IMG/VR virus record: IMGVR_UViG_3300022745_000137
Coordinates: 1 to 25,157 of that record
Origin: a virus
Direction: 5' to 3' (one strand)
DNA: 25,157 nucleotides
This document shows positions 6,990 to 14,184 of this stretch, piece after piece; positions within the stretch are counted from its first letter, which is position 1; every line of letters begins with the position of its first letter. The notes below the pieces were generated by a model, which was given only the letters and a program-made list of their open reading frames with translations, was not told the DNA's origin and searched no databases. Position numbers and translations under genes: made by a program.

Positions 6990-8647
6990 CAGAGGCCTCC
7001 TCTCACGTTGGCCCCAAGGGGCTGCGACCACCAGCCTTTGGCCGGGGCTTGATTGTCATCTGGCGGATAGTCGGGCATCGGGTTGCGCGTCGCGTCAGGC
7101 CGCACTGCAGCGCGGTAGCCATATTCCACCCAGCGCATCCGGCTGGCGAAATGGGCCAGAGCGACGGCGATGGCATGGTCACCGTGCCGCTTCTTGCCGG
7201 TCTCGCCCTCGCGCAGGGTGGGGACGCGGGCAATGCCACGCATGACCTTGATGGCGCGCAGGTCGCCCAGGTGGTCGTTGTCCCGGATGATCGCCAGCAT
7301 GTCATCCTCGAAGGCAGCCTTCAGGGGCGGCATGTGGATGCGATACCATTCCTCGGTGAACTTGATGGCCCAGATCAGGCCGGACCCTTCCGGGTCCTCA
7401 CGCAAGCCGAAGATGCGACCCATGTCTTCGGCCACGGTCCAGCCCATGCCGGTGGCGTCGAAGGCAGCACCCACCAGCCGTTCGCGGACGTGTTCAAGAA
7501 TGGTCCGGGCGATCAGCTTTTGCTCATCACCAGGCACATTGCGCAGCTCGTAGGCCAGAACTTCGCGGCGTTTCAACTGCGGTTCAATGGCCATTAAAGA
7601 CCCGGTTGTCAGGTCAGCCACGCGGGCGAAGTCCGACCCGAAAGCGAAGTTCGGCGTCAGGTCGAGCGCGGCCAGCTGCGCCTTCAAAGCCTCCATGAAG
7701 GGCGCCATCAACGCGGCCTGCGAGACGCGGTCCAGATAGAGATAGTCCTTGGGCAGCTCCAGCCGCAGCACCGGCGTCGTCACCGTCATCCGCGCCTCGA
7801 TCAGCGGCGCAGGCAGCCACGAGCCCGAGGTCAGCGAGGGCACGCAGTAGAGTTCCTCGTCCGCATTGTCGCGATAGAAGTCGAGGATGTCCTGCCGCCA
7901 CTTGGCCTCGCCCTCGGGCGTCCAGGTCTTGCCGGTAACCAGAGCGATCCGGCGGTACAGGCCCTGATGCAGCGCCTCGTCCAGATCGATCCGCATGTGG
8001 GCGTATTTCGACCGCCCGGCGAGGATGTCCTGAATCTGCGTGTTGAACTCGTTGTCGGCCCCCAGATGGGTCGAACAGACCACGACCTGCCCGCCCCACA
8101 TCAGGAAGGCCATGGCGGATTTCAGCAGGGCGGCGAGGTCATCCACGAAAGCCGCCTCGTCGATGATGACACAGCCCTGCTTGCCGCGTAGCCCGCGCGG
8201 ACTGGACGACAGCGCCATGATCTCGAATCCGCTGGCGAACTTGATCCGGAAGCTGTTGATGGCTTTGCGCTCGTCGCCCTGGTCGAACAGCACCTCTTCG
8301 GCGGCATCGGCGGCGACATCGAAGGCCTTGGCCCACATGGCGCAGGCGTCGATGAACTCGCGGGTCATCTCGCGGGAATAGGAGATGTACATGACGTCCA
8401 TCCCGCCTGCCGCCTTCTGGCGACCGGCGCGCAGCACGGCATAGGCGGCAAGGCCCCACGTCAGGCCGATCCGCCGGCTCTTTTCCACGAAGAGCACCGG
8501 ACAGGCCCCGTCCAGCAGGCCGACAGTCTTGGCCTGATAGGGCAGGAGGACCTTGGGCAGGCCACCCGCCTGCACCTCGGCGGGGATCGAGGACATGGCC
8601 GCGCGCCGCGCCTTCTCCCACTGGTCAGCCGTCATCTGGACGCTCAT
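6989..8647 (-). CDS. Terminase large subunit (Mu gp28 family)
   Basis: This 552-residue packaging motor starts at the ATG at 8647 (MSVQMTADQWEKARR) in an ATGA overlap with the zinc-ribbon gene. The ATPase half shows a degenerate Walker A, EKSRRIGLTW (residues 55-64), typical of Mu-like terminases. It also shows Walker B VIIDEAA (160-166) and the coupling motif CSTHLG (191-196). The nuclease half begins near residue 335 with FGSDFARVADLTTG, where Asp339 is the likely first metal ligand, followed by an FDATGMG segment. It cuts phage DNA and pumps it into the prohead through the portal. It lies immediately upstream of the portal gene, as in Mu. Confidence 0.95.
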   Translation of the reverse strand: MSVQMTADQWEKARRAAMSSIPAEVQAGGLPKVLLPYQAKTVGLLDGACPVLFVEKSRRIGLTWGLAAYAVLRAGRQKAAGGMDVMYISYSREMTREFIDACAMWAKAFDVAADAAEEVLFDQGDERKAINSFRIKFASGFEIMALSSSPRGLRGKQGCVIIDEAAFVDDLAALLKSAMAFLMWGGQVVVCSTHLGADNEFNTQIQDILAGRSKYAHMRIDLDEALHQGLYRRIALVTGKTWTPEGEAKWRQDILDFYRDNADEELYCVPSLTSGSWLPAPLIEARMTVTTPVLRLELPKDYLYLDRVSQAALMAPFMEALKAQLAALDLTPNFAFGSDFARVADLTTGSLMAIEPQLKRREVLAYELRNVPGDEQKLIARTILEHVRERLVGAAFDATGMGWTVAEDMGRIFGLREDPEGSGLIWAIKFTEEWYRIHMPPLKAAFEDDMLAIIRDNDHLGDLRAIKVMRGIARVPTLREGETGKKRHGDHAIAVALAHFASRMRWVEYGYRAAVRPDATRNPMPDYPPDDNQAPAKGWWSQPLGANVRGGL

Positions 8648-8847
8648 TCGATCACCGAAATGCAGTTGGGGGTTTCGCAGTACAGGCGCAGGTGCAGCTT
8701 TTTGCCGGTCAAATAGGCATGAAGCACGCTGCCGCATCGGGGGCATTCTTCCCGCGCCGAGAGGGTTTTCTCCTCCAGCATCTTCGACTTCAGGCGGATC
8801 GCGACGTCGATCGACTGCAAGATGCTGGGCGGAATCGCCGCACTCAT
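8644..8847 (-). CDS. Small zinc-ribbon-like protein upstream of terminase
   Basis: This is a 67-residue protein starting MSAAIPPSILQSIDVAIR at 8847, chosen because ATG overlaps the upstream stop (ATGA). The C-terminal half has a CPRCGSV knuckle and a second pair, CETPNC, about 20 residues later. Together they make a plausible CxxC...CxxxxC zinc site (spacing between the pairs about 19). The N-terminus is helical (VAIRLKSKMLEEKTLSARE). It is coupled to the terminase gene by another ATGA overlap and may assist packaging or be a small DNA- or RNA-binding protein. Function unknown. Confidence 0.75.
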   Translation of the reverse strand: MSAAIPPSILQSIDVAIRLKSKMLEEKTLSAREECPRCGSVLHAYLTGKKLHLRLYCETPNCISVIE

Positions 8848-9131
8848 GGCACAACCTCGAAGAGGGTCGGGAAGACGGCGGGGGCATAGGCCACGAACTG
8901 CTGATGACGGACGCGGACGATCCACCAGCCTGCAACGGCCCCCAGCACTTCACCGGATCGCAGCGGCTGGTAGACGGTCTGCGCCTGATAATGGCCCTGC
9001 GGCACCTCGTATTCATGCGCGGCTCTGATCCATTCGATGATCTGGTCGGCATGAACCTTGGACCCATCGAAGCAGACGGCCTCCATCGGTTGCAGCCGAG
9101 TGACCCGGACGAGGTTGGCGGGGGCAGTCAT
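8844..9131 (-). CDS. Hypothetical phage protein in the packaging cassette
   Basis: This 95-residue protein reads MTAPANLVRVTRLQPMEAVCFDG at the start and contains AGWWIVRVRHQQFVAYAPAVF (about residues 67-87). It looks like a compact alpha/beta protein with no signal peptide or membrane segment. Both ends overlap neighbours by ATGA. I recognise the C-terminal pattern loosely as one seen in phage hypothetical proteins, but cannot assign a function. Confidence 0.75.
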   Translation of the reverse strand: MTAPANLVRVTRLQPMEAVCFDGSKVHADQIIEWIRAAHEYEVPQGHYQAQTVYQPLRSGEVLGAVAGWWIVRVRHQQFVAYAPAVFPTLFEVVP

Positions 9132-9355
9132 TTCCGCCCCTTCGATGCCAACAAGCGCTTCAGGCTGTCAGACTTGGTTTTGACTTCTTGTGGCCGACTG
9201 GCAATGGGCTGTTGTGAAACGCGCTTGCTGTGGCGGCGACGTCGCACTTCGTCCGTCGTCGTAGAATCGTCGAGCACATCGCGGTCCGTCGCAACAGCTG
9301 CGTATCCTTGGCCAAGAAGGCCAAAAAGCGCACCCATCAGGGCAATCTTCTTCAT
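9128..9355 (-). CDS. Small secreted or membrane-anchored basic protein
   Basis: This 75-residue protein begins MKKIALMGALFGLLGQGYA, a clear Sec-type signal sequence: two Lys, a hydrophobic core and an AxA-like end (GYAAVA). The remainder is polar and strongly basic (RRRRHSKR at about residues 38-45). There is no lipobox Cys, so it is not an obvious Rz1-type spanin. It lies between the small and large terminase genes, an odd place for an exported protein. Possible roles are lysis, envelope disruption or superinfection exclusion; none is shown by the sequence. Confidence 0.7.
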   Translation of the reverse strand: MKKIALMGALFGLLGQGYAAVATDRDVLDDSTTTDEVRRRRHSKRVSQQPIASRPQEVKTKSDSLKRLLASKGRK

Positions 9356-9942
9356 CCCGCCACTCCCAAAATCTGCGCCTTGATCGCCTCGGCCGTCTCG
9401 CCCGTCATGCCCTTGGCCTTCGCAACGGCATCCACAGCAGCGCCAACAGCCTCTTTGAGTTTGGCTTCTTCCTTCGTCCGCCGATCCGACGACATGTTCT
9501 GCGCGGACTGGGCTGCGCGATGGGCCTCGGCCAGCGCCTTCAGGTCCTTGGGATCGATGCCATCGGCGGCATCGCCCAGGGTTTGAAACACCGTGGTCTT
9601 GATCATTTCCGCCGTCAGGATCGTCAGGTCATCCGACGACTTTGCGTCGTACTTCTCGGCCAGGACGGCGACAATCTGCCGAGTCTGGTCCATACGCCGG
9701 GTCATCCGTGCCTGCCTCAGGCTGTACCGGTTGAAGCTGCTGAAGGCCGGGATGTCGAACTCCAGCTCGCCGCGGTGCTCGGCCATCAGGGCTTCGCACT
9801 TGGTGACGAACTCGGCATAGATGTCGGTCTGGGTCTTCTCCCGATCGGCAAGTTCGCTGGCAGCCCAAGCCACGATGTTCTCGGCCTCGGGCGGCAGCAG
9901 ATCGAAGCTGGACAGGCGTCCGCGCCCGGTAGCCATGATCAT
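9352..9942 (-). CDS. Terminase small subunit-like protein, DUF3486 (Mu gp27)
   Basis: This 196-residue helical protein starts MIMATGRGRLSSFDLLPPEAENIVAWA; the ATG at 9936 is an alternative start. Family features are the N-terminal RGRLSSFDLLP, the DIYAEFVTKCEAL helix, FDIPAFSSFNRYSLRQAR (about residues 62-79) and a long helical remainder. DUF3486 proteins occupy the small-terminase slot in Mu-like phages and would recognise the packaging site near the phage left end. ATGA overlaps link it to both neighbours. Confidence 0.9.
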   Translation of the reverse strand: MIMATGRGRLSSFDLLPPEAENIVAWAASELADREKTQTDIYAEFVTKCEALMAEHRGELEFDIPAFSSFNRYSLRQARMTRRMDQTRQIVAVLAEKYDAKSSDDLTILTAEMIKTTVFQTLGDAADGIDPKDLKALAEAHRAAQSAQNMSSDRRTKEEAKLKEAVGAAVDAVAKAKGMTGETAEAIKAQILGVAG

Positions 9943-10244
9943 TCCCCCGGGCGAGACGGGCGCTTGATGCCCTCGATTTCAATGGCGCGGCGCAGGTGGC
10001 GGTGGCCCTTTTCGGTGAGGGTCGCGACATAGACGCTGTCGAACTTCTTCACCGTCACGGCGCCCATCTGGTCCAGCCAGGCAAGCTCGTCGTGGATCCA
10101 CTCGCGCGGGCGGTCGATGCCCAACTCGGACAGTTCGGCGGCGATCATGCCCGAATGCAGACGCTCGTCGATCTGCTTGGCCAGCGCCTTCAGGATGATC
10201 AGGCGGGCATCCGGGCGGACTTGGGTGTTCTCGTATTCGCTCAT
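9939..10244 (-). CDS. gp26-position winged-helix-like phage protein
   Basis: This 101-residue protein starts MSEYENTQVRPDARLIILKALAKQ. Two helices are followed by LSELGIDRPREWIHDELAWLDQMGAVTV and a wing-like VYVATLTEKGHRHLR, consistent with a winged-helix fold. It resembles the VpaChn25_0724 family found at the Mu gp26 position between DUF2730 and DUF3486 proteins. The role is probably DNA binding during packaging. The neighbours on both sides are coupled by ATGA overlaps. Confidence 0.8.
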   Translation of the reverse strand: MSEYENTQVRPDARLIILKALAKQIDERLHSGMIAAELSELGIDRPREWIHDELAWLDQMGAVTVKKFDSVYVATLTEKGHRHLRRAIEIEGIKRPSRPGE

Positions 10245-10606
10245 CGGCCTTTTCCGTCCAGAAGGTGATTTTCGTGGCGGCTGACTATGGCCTCCAACCG
10301 TTCCATGATGGCGACGTGCCCGCTCATGACAGCGGACATCGTCTCGATGCGGCCCTGCAGCTTCTCGATCGACAACTCCAGTTCGTGCAGGTCCTTGGGG
10401 GCGGGCAGGCTGCGCGTGGTCTGTTCGACCGAACTCATCCGCTGGTCGAGGTTCTCCAGGCGCGTTGCATGGCCGTCGATCTTCTTGGCGTTCGATCTTG
10501 ACCCCGACATGATCAGGCCAAAGATCGACAGCCCGAAGTTCAGAAGCTGCGACAGGGCGCCGACCCAGAGGACGATCGGCGAAATGTTCAGCACCTGCCC
10601 GTCCAT
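10241..10606 (-). CDS. DUF2730-like membrane-anchored coiled-coil protein (Mu gp25)
   Basis: This is a 121-residue protein. Residues about 9-32 (ISPIVLWVGALSQLLNFGLSIFG, shown in part) form one transmembrane helix. The rest (about 40-115) is a heptad-patterned coiled coil: ATRLENLDQRMSSVEQTTRS, then LELSIEKLQGRIETM. This architecture is the DUF2730 family at the Mu gp25 position, next to lysis genes. A role in lysis or envelope interaction is plausible but not established. Confidence 0.82.
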   Translation of the reverse strand: MDGQVLNISPIVLWVGALSQLLNFGLSIFGLIMSGSRSNAKKIDGHATRLENLDQRMSSVEQTTRSLPAPKDLHELELSIEKLQGRIETMSAVMSGHVAIMERLEAIVSRHENHLLDGKGR

Positions 10607-10609
10607 GCG

Positions 10610-10807
10610 TCAGGCCGCCAGCTTCTTGCTGATGGCCGACAGCAGCATGGAGACCAGCGTCACGGCGGCACCGGCAAAGACCTCGACCTGCGAGCCGCCG
10701 ATGTAACCGTTGGTGGCAAGGGCGGTGCCGCCCAGCGTGGCGAGGTGGCGCAACTGGCCGGTGACGATGGACAGGAACGTCGGGTTGGTGAGGATCTGCT
10801 TGATCAT
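10610..10807 (-). CDS. Holin-like small membrane protein (Pam3 gp28 type)
   Basis: This is a 65-residue protein. It reads RHLATLGGTALATNGYIGGSQ then VEVFAGAAVTLVSMLLSAISKK, two hydrophobic stretches with a basic C-terminus. This is the pattern of the short Pam3-gp28-type putative holins of alphaproteobacterial phages. It would permeabilise the inner membrane so that the endolysin reaches the wall. It lies in the lysis cluster just after the endolysin and one small gene. Confidence 0.78.
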   Translation of the reverse strand: MIKQILTNPTFLSIVTGQLRHLATLGGTALATNGYIGGSQVEVFAGAAVTLVSMLLSAISKKLAA

Positions 10808-10819
10808 GTCGGGCCTCCT

Positions 10820-11029
10820 TCAGAGGGTTTCGAGTTGGGGGACTTTTTCGGCGGCAAGCTCGGAGGGCTGAACCTCGTGGATCAGCAGGTCCTGCGTCGA
10901 ATGGACGTAGAAATCGCGCGTCTCACCCGGCTGCACGCGAACCGGCTTGTAACGGGCGCCGCTCGGCGTAATGGCCGTCACATCGACGGGCCAGCCATGG
11001 GCGGCGAAAACGGTGACCTTCGTGGTCAT
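10820..11029 (-). CDS. Hypothetical small protein of the lysis cluster
   Basis: This 69-residue protein starts MTTKVTVFAAHGWPVDVTAI at 11029, with GAGGAG about ten bases upstream and one base beyond the endolysin stop. It looks like a small beta-sandwich (KPVRVQPGETRDFYVHSTQDLLIHE). There is no signal peptide or membrane segment. The family appears next to endolysins in alphaproteobacterial phages as far as I recall, but its function is unknown. Confidence 0.75.
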   Translation of the reverse strand: MTTKVTVFAAHGWPVDVTAITPSGARYKPVRVQPGETRDFYVHSTQDLLIHEVQPSELAAEKVPQLETL

Positions 11030-11031
11030 GA

Positions 11032-11958
11032 TCAGAAGCTCCTCAGATAGGCCGCGATGCGCGGGAAGGTGGGGGCAAGGCTGGCAGCCGCGATGTCGCG
11101 GTAGGACCAGAGGTGCTGGGCCAGCCACAGGACGGCCAGCGCGATGGCAGCCGTATCGGAATGGGGGATGGCGGCGATCTGCTCGGTCACGCCGCTGGCG
11201 ACCGCTGCAGGCACAGCTACAACCGCAGCGACCGGCAGGGTGGCCTTCTTACGGGCATCCAGCGCCCGCTGCAGGGTGGACAGGGTGGCGCGGCCAATGA
11301 TGCCATCCGGCGTCAGATCATGGGCGCGCTGGAAGGCAGTGACCGAGGTCAAGGTCGGCACGCTGCCGTCTCCGGGCTGATAGCCCAGCGTGGTCAGGCC
11401 TTCGAAAACCGCGCGGATCTCGGCACTGGACAGTTTGATGCCCCACTGCGCCCAAAGCTGGTTCGGCGCCGGGACCGGCTCCGCCGCCCGATAGTAGATG
11501 CCATCCATCAGCATGGCGAATTCACGCTCGCGCCGCGCCTTCAGGCTCGGCAGGACCTTGCCGCCAGCTTTCGACCAGGCGGTGAAGGCGAGACGGATGT
11601 TGAAGCGGCCAGACCGCTCTTTCCACAGCTTGACCCACGAGGCCTTGGCGATCGACCCCGTATTGAAGTGAAACGACACCCCGGCATCGAATTCATTCTG
11701 GGCGGGGCGGGTGATGGCGCCCTCGGTCACCGTCATGGCCATCTCGACCGCAGGCTCGTAGTTCTTGCGCAGGGCCTCGGTCAGCAGGGCGTCCGATTGC
11801 TCCGCCGTGATGACCATGCTGGCCACAGGCTTTACAACGCCCGAGGCAGCGGTCAGGCCGACGCCAATGGTCCAGTTACCGGCCACGTCGCGATAGGCCT
11901 TCAGGACCTCGCCCTCTTCCGATTTCAGGGCGGTGCGGCCTTGTGCGCTGGTCTGCAT
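11032..11958 (-). CDS. Endolysin: GH24 muramidase with peptidoglycan-binding and C-terminal hydrophobic segments
   Basis: This is a 308-residue lysozyme. The start at 11958 (MQTSAQGRTALKSEEGE) is preferred because GGGGA lies seven bases upstream and the catalytic domain begins here; an ATG at 11994 is possible. The T4-lysozyme triad spacing is exact: Glu15, Asp24 and Thr30 in EGEVLKAYRDVAGNWTIG. Residues about 180-235 form a peptidoglycan-binding repeat (GYQPGDGSVPTLTSVTAFQR, then DGIIGRATLSTLQRAL). Two C-terminal hydrophobic stretches (about 240-262 and 270-285) could anchor it in the membrane. It cleaves cell-wall glycan at lysis. It is the first gene of the lysis/packaging run. Confidence 0.92.
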   Translation of the reverse strand: MQTSAQGRTALKSEEGEVLKAYRDVAGNWTIGVGLTAASGVVKPVASMVITAEQSDALLTEALRKNYEPAVEMAMTVTEGAITRPAQNEFDAGVSFHFNTGSIAKASWVKLWKERSGRFNIRLAFTAWSKAGGKVLPSLKARREREFAMLMDGIYYRAAEPVPAPNQLWAQWGIKLSSAEIRAVFEGLTTLGYQPGDGSVPTLTSVTAFQRAHDLTPDGIIGRATLSTLQRALDARKKATLPVAAVVAVPAAVASGVTEQIAAIPHSDTAAIALAVLWLAQHLWSYRDIAAASLAPTFPRIAAYLRSF

Positions 11959-12063
11959 GGTGATCCCCGGAAAGCGCGGGGTCAGGCCCGCCATCTGGGA
12001 TCATTGTGCAATGCAACCGGGGGTTCGATTCACCCACAACGGTGTGCGGGGTGCGCCGTGGCG

Positions 12064-12456
12064 CTACCAGAGGCTCAGTTGATCGGGGTCATTCTTCGGC
12101 CAGGCATCCTCGCTGCGATCTGCCATTCCGGCAATCCAGCGGCGCACCGTCACGTCCGTCGTGTGCAGTTTGCGGGCGATTTCGGCGTGTGACAAGCCCC
12201 CTGCGGTTTTCATATAGCAGGCGATCCACGGCTTGGCCGTTGGCACCCGCCGCGGCAGGGCAGTGCGCTCGGCCAGTTCAGACAAGGCCTTGGCGGCGGG
12301 CATGCCCAGCACATCGACGACACGGCTTGCCCCCTTGGGGTCTTTCGGGATCGACAGTTCCGCCCCGCCAAACTCCAACAAAAAGACAACCGCTGTCTCC
12401 GCGCCAAGCGCATCGACATAGGGCTGCACATGGGCTGGCGGGCGGGGGTAGGTCAT
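12064..12456 (-). CDS. Mor/C-family transcription activator
   Basis: This is a 130-residue DNA-binding protein. FLLEFGGAELSIPKDPKG (about residues 28-45) resembles the GG-x-x-x-IP strand of the Mor/C dimerisation region. SHAEIARKLHTTDVTVRRWIAG (about 92-113) is a helix-turn-helix. Mu Mor and C activate middle and late promoters, and this gene lies directly before the lysis and morphogenesis genes, fitting a late activator. It ends in QLSLW, a candidate sliding-clamp-binding peptide (see findings). Coupled to the upstream gene by ATGA. Confidence 0.72.
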   Translation of the reverse strand: MTYPRPPAHVQPYVDALGAETAVVFLLEFGGAELSIPKDPKGASRVVDVLGMPAAKALSELAERTALPRRVPTAKPWIACYMKTAGGLSHAEIARKLHTTDVTVRRWIAGMADRSEDAWPKNDPDQLSLW

Positions 12457-12701
12457 TTGACGGGGGCCGCCCCGCCGTTCGGCCAGTCATGTGGCATCAC
12501 GGTCACGACGACACGCACATCAAGGACGTCGCGGATCACATAGCGCTGGCCGTCCAGGATGATGGCCGATGCTCCCTCGGGCGCCTTGGCCTGAATTTCC
12601 GCCTCGATCGACCGCCGGAGCTTTTCGATCTCGAATCCACCGACCCGCTCCAGATAGCGCAGCAGGGCGTGGTTGCTGACCTTGATCGGACGCTTCTTCA
12701 T
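12453..12701 (-). CDS. Hypothetical small basic protein
   Basis: This 82-residue protein begins MKKRPIKVSNHALLRYLERVGG. A helical first half (FEIEKLRRSIEAEIQAKA) is followed by beta strands (SAIILDGQRYVIRDVLDVRVVVTV). The SNHALLRYLERV opening and the beta-rich end superficially recall RelE/HigB-type RNase folds, but no catalytic set can be named. It lies in the middle region between the antirepressor group and the Mor-like activator. Function unknown. Confidence 0.72.
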   Translation of the reverse strand: MKKRPIKVSNHALLRYLERVGGFEIEKLRRSIEAEIQAKAPEGASAIILDGQRYVIRDVLDVRVVVTVMPHDWPNGGAAPVK

Positions 12702-12734
12702 GCTGCGGCCCCCCGGTGGAGGGCCGCAGTTGGG

Positions 12735-12956
12735 TCAGGCCTGCGCGAGGTGGCTGTCGCGCGGTACGTAGTGCTGAATTTCTTCGGCAGCCGACCCCAG
12801 CGTATCGTGAATGAGGCTGACCAACGGGCCGATACAGTCGGCCTGAATATCCGAGTTGGGGGCCAATTCGTTAAGCAGGGTCCGCAGCCCAAGAAGGGCG
12901 CGTTCGGCGGTGCCGATCCGGTCGCGGGGGTCGCTCCCGCTACAATGGCTGCACAT
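12735..12956 (-). CDS. Hypothetical small helical protein
   Basis: This 73-residue protein starts MCSHCSGSDPRDRIG at 12956, where GGGAG lies upstream and the ATG follows the previous stop by one base. An ATG at 12998 is less likely because it would overlap the neighbour deeply. A single CxxC occurs at residues 2-5. The remainder is helical (ALLGLRTLLNELAPNSD). There is no recognised family. Confidence 0.65.
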   Translation of the reverse strand: MCSHCSGSDPRDRIGTAERALLGLRTLLNELAPNSDIQADCIGPLVSLIHDTLGSAAEEIQHYVPRDSHLAQA

Positions 12957-12957
12957 G

Positions 12958-13194
12958 TCAGTGCACTCCCTTCTTCGGTTCTTCCGAGCCGAAGACATCC
13001 ATCACCACCAAAACCTCGTCCGTCACAAGGTTGGTGAAAGCCTGCGCTGCCTTGAACGCCTGATGGGGGTCGGGGAAGCGCGTGGTAAGTTTCAGCACCA
13101 GCACGTCCAGCATGAAGCCCAAGGCTTCCGACCAGTCTTCGTCCAACGCATCCGCAAACTCGGCGGCCCACTCGGGCAGGTGATCTTCTTCCAT
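12958..13194 (-). CDS. Hypothetical acidic helical protein
   Basis: This is a 78-residue acidic protein (MEEDHLPEWAAEFADALDED at the start) that is mostly helix by composition. It starts three bases after the antirepressor-like gene stops. There is no motif, signal peptide or membrane segment. It could be a partner or modulator of its neighbour, by position only. Confidence 0.65.
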   Translation of the reverse strand: MEEDHLPEWAAEFADALDEDWSEALGFMLDVLVLKLTTRFPDPHQAFKAAQAFTNLVTDEVLVVMDVFGSEEPKKGVH

Positions 13195-13197
13195 GGC

Positions 13198-13938
13198 TCA
13201 GACCTCCCCGAACAGCGGCAGTTGATCGGGATTTTCCCGCTCGGCCCGGTACGCCGCGACAGACATGCTGCGTGCCTCGGCCTGCCGCCAGTCGCGCTCG
13301 TTCTGCAGCATCCGTTCCAGTTCGGCGATCCGTTCCAGCCACGACGAAGCGGTATTGTCCGCAACCCCGTCCGGATGAACCATCCCGCAGCGCTGGATCG
13401 CATGCATCTCCTCCAAGGTCCGGTCCTGCGACCAGTTCAGCCGCTTGGCGATGACCGAAAGGCTGTAGGTTCCGGCCTCCATCATGGCCAGCAACTGCCC
13501 CCATTTCGGGTCGGCCGCCTTCAGATGCGCATGGCAATGGTCGAGTTGCCCGCGCAACTGGCGGATTTCCTCGACATGCACCTCGTCCCGATTCAGGAAG
13601 TAGGCTGCCAGCACGTCGTCCGCCTCGTCCTGATAGAGTTCCAGCATTGCTCGGACCTCCGGCTTGACCCGGTTTGCCGAGATCGACGCCAGCCAGCCGA
13701 ACAATTTTGACCGGGGAATGCAGTAGGTTTCCTGCAATCCGCCTGCCGAAGGGGTGTTGATAGCAACACCCCTCCAGCGCTTTTCGGCCTTCAACCGCTG
13801 AAGCTGACTGCTCCAACTCATGCCGAGGCGCTCGCAGATTGGCCGAACGGCGACCATCTGTGCGTCCGGCGTTTCGATTGCCGTGATCGTGTCCTCGTGA
13901 AAGGGCACGGATATGACGGAAAGTTTGTCCTGAGACAT
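13198..13938 (-). CDS. P22 antirepressor-type N-terminal domain protein
   Basis: This is a 246-residue protein. Residues about 6-110 match the P22_AR_N pattern: VPFHEDTITAIETPDAQMVAVRP (shown in part), ICERLGMSWSSQLQRLK, and PRSKLFGWLASISANRVKPE. The middle part (about 145-180) carries a possible helix-turn-helix (SLSVIAKRLNWSQDRTLEEM) and the C-terminus is helical. P22 Ant binds and inactivates phage repressors. A comparable role against the S24 repressor here is possible but unproven. The start has CAGGAG seven bases upstream. It is first after a long leader with a promoter candidate. It ends QLPLFGEV, containing a candidate clamp-binding motif. Confidence 0.82.
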   Translation of the reverse strand: MSQDKLSVISVPFHEDTITAIETPDAQMVAVRPICERLGMSWSSQLQRLKAEKRWRGVAINTPSAGGLQETYCIPRSKLFGWLASISANRVKPEVRAMLELYQDEADDVLAAYFLNRDEVHVEEIRQLRGQLDHCHAHLKAADPKWGQLLAMMEAGTYSLSVIAKRLNWSQDRTLEEMHAIQRCGMVHPDGVADNTASSWLERIAELERMLQNERDWRQAEARSMSVAAYRAERENPDQLPLFGEV

Positions 13939-14184
13939 TAGTTTCTCCTGCGGTTACGGAAGCCGAAACGGCTCCGGGTGTTAGAACGACTGCCGCAGGA
14001 CAGCCTCCATGCGCCTTTAGGCCGAAGCCTTGGACATGCGCGCACGTCACCCGGATGTAGCTCGTCTCAAAGGAGACGCTCTGTCGGGGCGTAACCGCCT
14101 GCGGTATCGTGTTCGGGGGGAGTTCTACTTCCCCGTCGAACGACCCGAATCTGAGGCAGTTCGCCTGATTTGTCAAATGGTGGC
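13939..14184 (-). promoter_or_regulatory. Gene-free leader with middle-promoter candidate and hairpins
   Basis: These 246 bases separate GemA from the antirepressor-like gene in an otherwise packed genome. On the minus strand a perfect TTGACA (14171-14176) is followed after 17 bases by CAGATT (14148-14153), a weak -10. Downstream the leader can fold. GTCTC-CTTT-GAGAC forms a hairpin. CTGCGG and CCGCAG enclose a further hairpin (CGGAGCCG with CGGCTTCCG, one bulge) that ends at the ribosome-binding site of the next gene. This suggests RNA-level control of the antirepressor-like gene. Confidence 0.45.

Noticed and set aside
12010-12050. A tRNA T-arm-like GGTTCGATTC sequence on the plus strand between the endolysin and Mor-like genes
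   Set aside because: No matching acceptor stem, D-arm or anticodon arm can be built around it and the T-stem has a mismatch; it is probably chance or part of a late promoter region.
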